Assembly: GCA_964251665.1 (NCBI GenBank)
Contig: CAXUKO010000001.1
Coordinates: 124,001 to 188,000, forward strand
Direction: 5' to 3'
From: JBBQLG01 sp964251665
GTDB lineage: Bacteria; Bacteroidota; Bacteroidia; Cytophagales; Spirosomataceae
DNA length: 64,000 bases
Every line of letters starts with the position of its first letter. Position 1 is the stretch's first letter. The notes under the pieces are model-generated. The model worked only from the letters and a program-made list of their open reading frames with translations, ran no database searches and had not been told where the DNA came from. Position numbers and translations under genes: made by a program. Of the stretch, positions 50,847-59,100 are shown in pieces.

Positions 50847-53210
50847 TCAATTCTTACCGCTACCCTGCTGAGCCGGTGGCTGAGTGGCCTGCCGCTGCTG
50901 CTGCATGGGATTGGGTGCACCTGCTCCGCCACGAGCCTGCTGCTTGAAGAGCTGGAACCGGTTGGGGGCTACCTTGGCCGGGAAGGCGTTGTCATCGGTG
51001 TTGATGTCAGCAATCTCCTGGTAAGGGTCCAGCTCCCACTGCACCACCTTCTTCTTGGTGGCAATCACCTTCTTGATCCCCTGATCGTTGAAGCGCCAGA
51101 TCTCGGCGGGGAAGCGCGCCACCGAGTCGGTGCCATCCTCGTAGACCATGCGTACAATCACGGGCATGACCAGTCCGCCCTTGTTCTTGACCGACAGGGT
51201 GTAGAAGTTGGTGCTGCTCTGGGCCAGTTGCTTCTCCTCGGGGGTGAGGGTAGCCAGGTAGTCCTGGTACTTCCTCTTGTCAGCCTCGGTGACCTTGTAG
51301 GGGTCGTAGGTGTTGTAGAAGTCCTTCATGGTCGAGTCGGTAGCCACGACGGTCTCGGCTTTGGCGGCTGCATCGCGTTGCTTGGAGATGGTGTTGTTGC
51401 GTTTGGCGGCCTCGGCGCGGGCTTCGGCTTTGGTGATTTCGGGGTTCTGGGAGTTGATCTGGAACCAGTCGACGTCGACCAGTGTCTGGTCGACGGGTTC
51501 AACGCCGTAGAACCAGCCTTTCCAGAACCAGTCCAGGTCTACCCCCGAAGCATCTTCCATTGTTCTAAAGAAATCAGCGGGCGTCGGGTGCTTAAACATC
51601 CACCGGCGCGAATACTCTTTGAAGGCGTAGTCGAATAGTTCGCGGCCCATAACCGTCTCCCGCAGGATGTTCAGGCCCGTCCCCGGTTTACTGTAGGCAT
51701 TGGGGCCAAACTTCATGATGTTATCCGAACTGCTCATAATGGGTACCTGCTGGGTTGGCTCGGTACGCATGTAGGGCGTAATCATCGACGGCATAATGCC
51801 CGTTGCCGGAAAGTCAGCATCCCACTCTAAACAGGCTAAGCCTTCCAGAAACGTATTCAGCCCTTCGTCCATCCACGACCACTGCCGCTCGTCGGAGTTG
51901 ACAATCATGGGGAAGAAGTTATGCCCCACTTCGTGAATGACGACGGAGATCAGGAAGTTTTTTGTGCCTACGGAATAAGTACCATCCGCTTCGGGCCGGG
52001 CACCATTGAAGCAGATCATCGGGTACTCCATGCCACCCACCGGTCCATGTACTGAATAGGCTACCGGATACGGATAACCGAACGTGCGTTTCGAGTACGA
52101 TTCCAGCGTGTGCGCTACCAACCGCGTCGAATACTGCCCCCAGAGTGGATTGGCTTCTTTGGGGTAGAGCGACATTGCCCATACTTTTTTGCCTTCTACA
52201 TCGGTCTGCATGGCATCCCAGATGAATTTGCGGCTGGTTGCAAAAGCAAAATCGCGAACGTTATCGGCTTTATATACCCAGGTTTTTTTGCCGGTCGCTT
52301 TGCTCTTCTCGGCAACCGTAGCCTCATCCTGCGTTACAATGACGACCGGGTTCTTCGTGTTTTTGGCCTGTTCCCACCGTTTGGTTTGGGTCGCTGTCAG
52401 CACCTGAGCGGGGTTTTGTAATTCACCGGTGGCCCCTACGATATGGTCACTTGGGACCGTCAGCGCTACTTTGTAATTGCCGAATACAAGTGTGAATTCA
52501 CCTTGTCCCAGAAACTGCTTGTTCTGCCAGCCGTTCACATCGTCGTAAACGCACATACGCGGGAACCACTGCGCAATCTCATAGACGTAGTTACCGTCTT
52601 TGGGGAAAAACTCGTAGCCGGATCGGGCGCGGGTTGCGTTGGCATCCACAATATTAAAATTCCAGTCGACAGAAAATACGACCTGCTGCCCCGGTGCCAG
52701 CGGTTGCGGCAGATCGACGCGCATCATGGTTTCGTTGATGGTGTAACGCAGGGCCTTACCGGCTTTGTCGCGCACTGCTATGATCTTGTAGCCGTAATCT
52801 TTGCCCGCCAGCGGACCCGTCAACTGCCGGATGGTAGCTCCACGCGCCGGATCGATAGCTCCCGTTTCGGATGTATTACCGATCACGTTGGGCGTAAAGT
52901 TATTCTGGTCGAGTTGCAGCCACAGGTACGTCAGCGCATCGCCGGACCGGTTGAAATAAGTAATCGACTCGGAGCCGGTAATGCGTTGTTTCGCGTCGTC
53001 AAGTTCGGCTTTAATGTCGTAGTCGGCGCGTTGCTGAAAATAATCTTTACCCGGCGCACCCGACGCTGAGCGGAAAGTATTTGCCGTGGGCAGCATGGGC
53101 CCTAATTGCTCAAAACGCGTATTAGCGTTGAAGGCGGGCTGTTGGGGAGCCTGCGCCCACGATTCGTTTGCGATGAAGAGCGTTGCTGCCAGAAAGAGCA
53201 GTTTTTTCAT
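50847..53210 (-). CDS. M1 family zinc metallopeptidase, paralogue B
   Basis: A 787-residue exported protein with signal peptide KLLFLAATLFIANESWAQ. Active-site motifs are HEVGHNFFPMIVNSDERQW and WMDEGLNTFLEG, with GGMEYP as substrate motif, as in paralogue A. The N-terminal two thirds are diverged from paralogue A at many positions, including PTANTFRSASGAPGKDYF versus the A version, while the C-terminal third is identical apart from one residue near the end (Ser for Thr). The pattern is a tandem duplication followed by gene conversion. A terminator follows the gene; a TAATTTTG box (53256-53249) lies upstream. Confidence 0.92.
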   Translation of the reverse strand: MKKLLFLAATLFIANESWAQAPQQPAFNANTRFEQLGPMLPTANTFRSASGAPGKDYFQQRADYDIKAELDDAKQRITGSESITYFNRSGDALTYLWLQLDQNNFTPNVIGNTSETGAIDPARGATIRQLTGPLAGKDYGYKIIAVRDKAGKALRYTINETMMRVDLPQPLAPGQQVVFSVDWNFNIVDANATRARSGYEFFPKDGNYVYEIAQWFPRMCVYDDVNGWQNKQFLGQGEFTLVFGNYKVALTVPSDHIVGATGELQNPAQVLTATQTKRWEQAKNTKNPVVIVTQDEATVAEKSKATGKKTWVYKADNVRDFAFATSRKFIWDAMQTDVEGKKVWAMSLYPKEANPLWGQYSTRLVAHTLESYSKRTFGYPYPVAYSVHGPVGGMEYPMICFNGARPEADGTYSVGTKNFLISVVIHEVGHNFFPMIVNSDERQWSWMDEGLNTFLEGLACLEWDADFPATGIMPSMITPYMRTEPTQQVPIMSSSDNIMKFGPNAYSKPGTGLNILRETVMGRELFDYAFKEYSRRWMFKHPTPADFFRTMEDASGVDLDWFWKGWFYGVEPVDQTLVDVDWFQINSQNPEITKAEARAEAAKRNNTISKQRDAAAKAETVVATDSTMKDFYNTYDPYKVTEADKRKYQDYLATLTPEEKQLAQSSTNFYTLSVKNKGGLVMPVIVRMVYEDGTDSVARFPAEIWRFNDQGIKKVIATKKKVVQWELDPYQEIADINTDDNAFPAKVAPNRFQLFKQQARGGAGAPNPMQQQRQATQPPAQQGSGKN
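50923..51673 (-). repeat. 751-bp tract shared with 48406-49156 (copy in paralogue B)
   Basis: Second copy of the converted tract; the boundary differences are single bases at 50922 and a run of changes from 51674. Confidence 0.85.
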
Positions 53211-53248
53211 TCGATTGGGTAGTTTTAGACTGGTTTTCCGTAAAAATA

Positions 53249-53256
53249 CAAAATTA
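53249..53256 (-). promoter_or_regulatory. Candidate -7 element of M1 paralogue B
   Basis: On the minus strand this reads TAATTTTG, 38 bp before ATG 53210. No matching -33 TTG at normal spacing was found. Confidence 0.4.
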
Positions 53257-53307
53257 GACGCGATTACAGGACGACAGATCAGCCTGATATTTGGCCACCT
53301 ATCCCTT

Positions 53308-53907
53308 TTAACCGGTAATCCTGTCTAAAATCAACGAAATCGCCATGCCCGTTACAATACCCGATATAATCATATTCCAATTGTGCCGCCGGGCCTTCAA
53401 CCGGTCAATTACGACGTAGCCGATACCCAATATAATACTTACAATTACGAGTTGACCAAGTTCCAGCCCCAGATTAAATGCCAGTAATGGCTTGACGATG
53501 GAGGACTCATGCCCCAGCAGACTCCGCAGGTAATTGGAAAACCCCATGCCGTGAATGAGGCCGAAAAATCCGGCCAGGCCATACCGAAACGGCGAATTTT
53601 TGGCTTCCCGTATCTGCCGCTCGGTGGTAGGGGCAACATAGAAAAAGTTGGTAACGGCCGTAATAAGAATGGTAATGGGAATAAGCAATTCAACGAAGGC
53701 CGTACTATAATGAATCAGTTGGAGCGTAGCCAAAGCCAGAGTAATGGAGTGCCCCAGCGTGAAAGCAGTGACCAGAATCAACACCCGGCGCCATTGCCGG
53801 AGGGTATAAATAGAGCATAGAGCTACCACAAACAGAATGTGGTCGTAGCCACGCGGATCGGTGATGTGGTCGAAGCCGAGCCTGAGGTAGATCAGAAATT
53901 CATCCAT
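53308..53907 (-). CDS. HupE/UreJ family membrane protein
   Basis: A 199-residue polytopic membrane protein with about six spans. Conserved His/Asp positions of the family are present in GYDHILFVVALC, TAFTLGHSITLALA, GFFGLIHGMGFSNYL and AFNLGLELGQLV. Members carry nickel or related metals for hydrogenase or urease, but most Bacteroidota members stand alone without these enzymes, as here. Substrate therefore uncertain. Its start is 9 bp after the stop of the carbonic-anhydrase-like gene, so they are probably one operon. Confidence 0.88.
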   Translation of the reverse strand: MDEFLIYLRLGFDHITDPRGYDHILFVVALCSIYTLRQWRRVLILVTAFTLGHSITLALATLQLIHYSTAFVELLIPITILITAVTNFFYVAPTTERQIREAKNSPFRYGLAGFFGLIHGMGFSNYLRSLLGHESSIVKPLLAFNLGLELGQLVIVSIILGIGYVVIDRLKARRHNWNMIISGIVTGMAISLILDRITG

Positions 53908-53916
53908 ATCCGCAAC

Positions 53917-54426
53917 CTACTTAAACCAGCCGGCATACATGACATAATTATCAGCTGTGCGCATAAAAACTTCGCCCAGTTCGGGCGAAACGGCTTTGAG
54001 CAATCGGGCTGGATTGCCTGCGTATACCGAACCGGGAGGCACAATAGTGTTTTGCGTGACAATGGCACCAGCCGCAATGATCGAACCGGACCCGATCACA
54101 GCCCCATCCATTACGATGGCCCCCATGCCGATCAGCACCCGATCTTCGATGGTGCAGCCATGCACGACGGCGTTATGCGCAATGGATACAAAGTTGCCGA
54201 TGGTAGTTTTCGACTTTTGGTACGTACAGTGAATCACCGCCCCATCCTGAATGTTGGTGCGCTCGCCAATGGTAATGGAGTTGACATCACCCCGCACAAC
54301 GGCGTTGAACCAGACTGTGCAGTCGCGGCCCATAGTGACTGCACCAACGATGGTAGCATTCTCGGCGAACCAGCAGTTCTCACCAAATTGAGGGGAAATA
54401 CCGCGAACGGGTTTAATAAGAGGCAT
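53917..54426 (-). CDS. Gamma-carbonic-anhydrase-like hexapeptide-repeat protein
   Basis: A 169-residue cytosolic protein with a left-handed beta helix. Hexapeptide repeats run through GENCWFAENATIVGAVTMG, TVWFNAVVRGDVNSITIG, NIQDGAVIHC and SIAHNAVVHGCTIEDRVLIG; the three zinc-ligand positions of gamma-type enzymes (His in VIHC, AHNAVVHG) are present. Relatives are called YrdA/PaaY; many are true carbonic anhydrases, others are of unknown activity. ATG 54426 (MPLIKPVRG) matches family starts; the frame to 54456 adds 10 residues. The product is probably coupled to the HupE-like gene. Confidence 0.9.
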   Translation of the reverse strand: MPLIKPVRGISPQFGENCWFAENATIVGAVTMGRDCTVWFNAVVRGDVNSITIGERTNIQDGAVIHCTYQKSKTTIGNFVSIAHNAVVHGCTIEDRVLIGMGAIVMDGAVIGSGSIIAAGAIVTQNTIVPPGSVYAGNPARLLKAVSPELGEVFMRTADNYVMYAGWFK

Positions 54427-54456
54427 AGAGAGTTGGGGGTAAAACGTTCTTAACAC

Positions 54457-54491
54457 AAAAAAGGCGGGGCCGGTTTATCACCAGCCCCGCC
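54457..54491 (-). terminator. Terminator of the Ser/Arg/Asn/Asp-rich lipoprotein gene
   Basis: GGCGGGGC (54463-54470) pairs with GCCCCGCC (54484-54491). On the minus strand a run of T follows the stem. Confidence 0.85.
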
Positions 54492-54514
54492 TGCCCCTCT
54501 ACCATACTCCTCAA

Positions 54515-55972
54515 TTACTTCTTGGACGCGTCTTTGGCCGCATCTTTGGCGTTGTCTTTCAACTTGTCCATCGCGTCTTCCACATCGTCCAGATTGTGGT
54601 ATGCATCACGCTTGGCGGCTTTGAAATCATCTTCTTTTGAGCGCTGAACCCGGTAATACGAGTCTACTAACTTACTGCGCTTGTCCTGAAGGTCTTTTAC
54701 CATGTCCTGACGTTTCTGCTTGTCCTTCTTGCTCTCGCCCTTCACGTCGTTTTTAGCGTCGTCAAGTTGCTTGTCAATTTTATCAAGGCTTTCGGAGAGT
54801 TCATCCGTCAGCTGTCGGCGGTCGTTGGCGTACTGATCATTGCCTTGATTTCGGCGGTCGTCGTTCTGCCGTGAATCACCGTTGCGGTCGTCGCGGTTGT
54901 TCGTCCGGTCGTCATCCTGACGCGAGTTGTTGTTCCGGTCGGAGCGGTCATCACGGTAACCTGACATGCTGTTCATGCCGCCATTGCCCTGATAATCGTT
55001 ACGGGATGAGCTGTTATTGCGGTCGTTTGAACTGTTGCGGTCGTTATTGCTCTGATCGCTGTTACTGCGCGACGAGTCGTTCCGGTTGTTGCTCCGGTCG
55101 TCGTAAGTAGACTGGTTGCCGTTCCGGTTGTTGTTGTTGCTGTACTGGTTCTGATCATCGTACCGGCTGTTGCTGCTGCGATCATCCCGGTAGTTCGACA
55201 TACCATTCATGCTGCCGTTACCACGGTCATCGTAACGGCTGCTGTTGCGGTCGTTAGACGAATAGCGATCACCGGAGTTGCTGTTACTGTACGAATCGCG
55301 ATCATCGGAGCGGCTGTTATTACGGCCGTTGTAGGAATTACGGTCGTCGTAGCGGCTATTACTGTTGTTCCGGCTACTGTACGAATCCTGGTCATTGTAG
55401 CGGCTATTATCACGGCTACCGTACGAGTTGCGGTCATCGTACCGGCTCTGATCGCGATCGTCGTTGCTGTTACGGCTGCTATACGAATCGCGGTTCGACC
55501 GGCTGCTGTAGCTGTCATTGCGGTCATTGTTGCGGCTGCTGTACGAATCGCGGTCTGAATTTCTGTCGCTGTTCCGGTCGTCGCGGTCATCGTAATTGGA
55601 ACGGCTGCTGTACGACCGATCCCGTGAACTGCTGTAACGACCCGGCGACCGATCATCATCCCGATCCCGGCTTGACGTTGACCGGTCATTTTGCTGATCC
55701 CGATCCCGGCTCGATAGTCGGCGGCTACTCTGATCATCCGTATCCGACGACGAATCCGATGAGCGTCGGCTGTTTCGGCTACGACCGTCATTGTCAGTAT
55801 CGTTGCTGGTATAACTATTTCGTGAGCCTGAGTTATCGTTACGCGAGGTAGACGACCGACTCATGCTGGCGTTATTCGAGTTACCATAAAGGAATTTCTC
55901 GACCGATGCGCAGGAGGTCAGCCCCAGGGTAGCAGCCAGCATAACGCCGACTATCCATGTTCTCTTTTTCAT
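54515..55972 (-). CDS. Low-complexity Ser/Arg/Asn/Asp-rich lipoprotein with helical C-terminus
   Basis: A 485-residue protein with a lipobox signal peptide (VGVMLAATLGLTSC), so it is a membrane-anchored lipoprotein. Residues about 35-385 are almost entirely Ser, Arg, Asn, Asp, Tyr and Gly in short repeats such as DRDSYSSRNN and SRYDDRNSY, predicted disordered and mixed charge. The last 100 residues (from about LTDELSESLDKIDKQLDD) form a Lys/Asp-rich helix or coiled coil ending in KDNAKDAAKDASKK. The long overlapping frames on both strands reflect the repetitive codons. The family is not known to me; a cell-surface or periplasmic scaffold, or a cushion between membrane and wall, is possible. 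Confidence 0.8.
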   Translation of the reverse strand: MKKRTWIVGVMLAATLGLTSCASVEKFLYGNSNNASMSRSSTSRNDNSGSRNSYTSNDTDNDGRSRNSRRSSDSSSDTDDQSSRRLSSRDRDQQNDRSTSSRDRDDDRSPGRYSSSRDRSYSSRSNYDDRDDRNSDRNSDRDSYSSRNNDRNDSYSSRSNRDSYSSRNSNDDRDQSRYDDRNSYGSRDNSRYNDQDSYSSRNNSNSRYDDRNSYNGRNNSRSDDRDSYSNSNSGDRYSSNDRNSSRYDDRGNGSMNGMSNYRDDRSSNSRYDDQNQYSNNNNRNGNQSTYDDRSNNRNDSSRSNSDQSNNDRNSSNDRNNSSSRNDYQGNGGMNSMSGYRDDRSDRNNNSRQDDDRTNNRDDRNGDSRQNDDRRNQGNDQYANDRRQLTDELSESLDKIDKQLDDAKNDVKGESKKDKQKRQDMVKDLQDKRSKLVDSYYRVQRSKEDDFKAAKRDAYHNLDDVEDAMDKLKDNAKDAAKDASKK

Positions 55973-56007
55973 ATCGTTGGTTGAGTGAATTACTGTTGAG
56001 ACATGTG

Positions 56008-56049
56008 AAACGGCCCAAAAAACGTACCAAGTCGTTTTTTGGGCCGTTT
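56008..56049 (-). terminator. Terminator of the alpha-2-macroglobulin gene
   Basis: AAACGGCCCAAAAAACG (56008-56024) pairs exactly with 56033-56049, with an 8-nt loop. Confidence 0.85.
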
Positions 56050-56112
56050 AGGCTATTTAGCGGGTCTTCCACGAATAGACTTCTACACTGAGTGTGGAAT
56101 CTTTTGCCGATA

Positions 56113-59100
56113 CTATTCCACACGAATCACACCGGCCCCGGAGTAACTGCGGTAGTCGGCACTGTACATGGCATCGGCGGATGCGGGACCGAGAACAAAT
56201 TTACCCTTCGACACGGCCCGAACCTGGTAATAAAAAGCCCGCTCCCGGCCATCAGCAGTGGTGTAATAATTGATCCGGTCGTCGCGGACATCGAAGTGAT
56301 CGGGCTTATCCATCGAAGTTCCGGCTTTACTCAGCCAGGGCATATCACGCGCTTCGCTCAGGCGTGGATTTTCGATCTCAAAACCGGCGGGTAACAAATC
56401 CGTGACTACCACATTCGGCACCGTAACACCGGTTGAACTTTGTAGCGTAATCTTCACCACAATCAGATCGTTCTGTCGGAAACTGCTCATCGGCTGCCCC
56501 TCGCGGTTGAGGAATACCCGGCGAACCTGCAACCCATTATCCCCCTCCGGTACCACACCCGTTGCCGGTATGCCTTCGCTCTGGGTGAAATAATATAGAT
56601 TACCGCTGCCCCCGGTACGGATGGTAATGGGTTGCCCCAGCGGAACCCGCTTAATCGTCAAATCGACCCCGGTGAACGTGCCAACCGCTTTTCCTGCCGA
56701 CGAAATGGTGGCCGTTGCGGTACTGCCTGCTGTTTTTCGGGCCAGTTTACCCAAGGCCAGAAATCCATAGGCAGCCTCCTGCGTGTTGATATAATCCGAC
56801 TGTTTCAGCGCACCAGATAATTGCCGGGCCAGCACCGGAATCTGAAGATTATCGGGGTCGGTGTCCAGCAGGGTCAGCAGCGTCAGGCTCAGGTTGCGCA
56901 GGGGAGACGTATAGCTGCCCCCGTTTTGTCGGTCGATGGTCTGGTCGGTATATCGTTTGGGTAGCAACGCAGTATAACTGCGGGTGTCGCCAACGCGCAG
57001 GAACGCCGATGCCAGCAAATAGCGGCTGTCGGGGGTAAGCAAGCCAGTCTGCTCTTTGTAGTAGTTCATGGCCGACCGGTTAGGTTTTCCGGCCAACGTA
57101 AGGGCGTATAAGCCGTAAATGGCCGTGCGGCTGGCGATTTTGCGTACTGTCCGGCCACCCGTTTCGTCATAGGTAACATCATTTTCGGTAGCAGGTACGC
57201 TGGTTTTGGCCGTCAGGTAATCGATGGCCTTACTCAGGGCGCTGCCGCTTACTTCATACCCCGCCTGCTGGGCTTCGGTCAGGAAATGCACCGCGTAAGT
57301 CGTGGCCCAGTCGTCGCCCTCGGTCTCACCCGACCACATGGCAACGCTGCCGTTGAATAGCTGATTGGCTTCGACCTGCTGAATGGCCAGTCGGACGTTG
57401 GTAGCCGGATTCAGATTACTCTCGTTCGCTGACGTCGCGCTGGCCTGCACGAAGTAGGTCGTGGCCGAGCCGACGCTTCGGACTAAATCAGCAAAGTAGA
57501 GCTGCGGGAAAGCTTTAGAAATCGTCTGCTCCATACACCCATGGGGATAGCCGAGCAGAAACGACAGTTCCCGGCCGAACTGCATGGCTGGTGAGCGGCT
57601 CACCGTCAGGCTGGTACGGCCCGTGCCGGGTAGGTAATTCGCGGCCAGCGACAACGTTTGGGTTTTACCACCCGCAATAATGCCCGACTGCGCCGTTTTG
57701 ACTAAGGATGCCGCTGGCCGAACAGTAAGGTCGGTTTTCTCGGTAAACGTTTCGTTCAACCCATTAACCGTTACGGTGATGGCTCCCGGACCAATCGCCT
57801 GTCGTGCCCGTACCCGAAACACCGTTCGGCTTTCGCGACCCGGTTGAATCGTCAGCTTTTGGGTAAGCCCCGATGTACTGTCCGTTAGGATGTCGAGGGG
57901 GCCGCTAACACTCAGCTTCGCGGTTATGCTGGCGGCTTTGCTGGTCGTATTACTCAGGTTGACGGGCAAGTCGAGTTCGTCACCGGGCGTCAAGAAACGT
58001 GGTACCCCGGCACTAATGACGATTGGGTCAGCTACTTTCATATTGGCATTGGCCGACCCGAACGCGTTGTCTTTGTAAGCCACAGCCATCACGCGGAGGT
58101 CGCCCGAAAACTGCGGCACATCAATGGTAAATTCGGCCTCGCCGTTAAAACCGGTCGTCAGTTGCCCACTCCAGAACGTCACTAACTTTATCCGACCGTT
58201 GCTGAGCGGATTAACGCGCTTTTCCAGATCATAGCCATCGCCCCCTGTACTCGACAGCCGCCCGGCCGACGCCAGCGACAATTCGGGAAATAAAAGGGCG
58301 TACAGATCGTGGCTACCAACTTCAAGCGCCTGCTTCTGATAAAAATACCCGTATGGATCGGGCGTTTTAAAGTTCTTTAACTGCAAAATCCCCTCATCTA
58401 CTACGGCTACTGTTACCTGCGTATTAGCCTTTGTTTTCACCCGGATTACCTGCTTTGTTTTCGACCGCGACTGTGTGGCTACCGTTAGGGCAACGGGCAA
58501 TTTGGTGTCGGCATCGCTGACTAAAACCGGAGCAAAACCATGCGCAACGGTCAGGGGTAAATTAGTGCTGAAGTCGATGGGCCGAATAAGCGTGGCGGTT
58601 ACGTAGACATTTGGCAGGTGTTCGTCGCCGACGGAGAAACTGAATTCGGCGGATTTATTCTCGGTCGTCAGCCAGTGATACTCCAGCACGCGGTTACGCT
58701 CCACCGTCACCAGCAGCTTCCCATTGAATGGGGCTTTAAACAGCACTTTCGCTTTATCTCCGGTTTCGTAGGCTGGTTTATCGAATGTCATCAGCACCTG
58801 CCCTTCGGAACTAACTTCGAACGAAGAGGCCGACGTGCTGCCGTAACCATAGGCGTAAAATGGAGCCGACATGTAGCCGGAATCAGCTAATCCACCCACC
58901 CGGCGAACACGAATTTCGTACTCACCCGATACCGTTGGCACATACCGGAACTGAGCCTTGCCGGTGCCGAAGGCCAGTTTATTCGTGTAGACCACCGTTT
59001 CGCGCTTCTTGGTGGTATACTTTAGCTGTGATGAACCGCTTCCATCGTTTTTCTTCTCAATCACGGTCTGATAGTCGAACCGGACGATATCTACCGTAGC

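Noticed and set aside
48711..51638. Identical 136-residue plus-strand ORFs within both M1 genes (48711-49121 and 51228-51638)
   Set aside because: They are antisense shadows of the duplicated GC-rich tract; the identity simply reflects the 751-bp repeat.
52443..53069. 208-residue plus-strand frame opposite M1 paralogue B
   Set aside because: Antisense shadow of the M1 N-terminal domain; no recognisable protein features.
55207..55791. Long minus-strand frame full of Thr, Ala, Ile and Met overlapping the Ser/Arg/Asn/Asp-rich lipoprotein gene, and similar frames at 54871-55110 and 54973-55206
   Set aside because: They are frame-shifted readings of repetitive AGC/GAC/CGN codons; the real gene has a signal peptide, lipobox and ordered C-terminus in its own frame.
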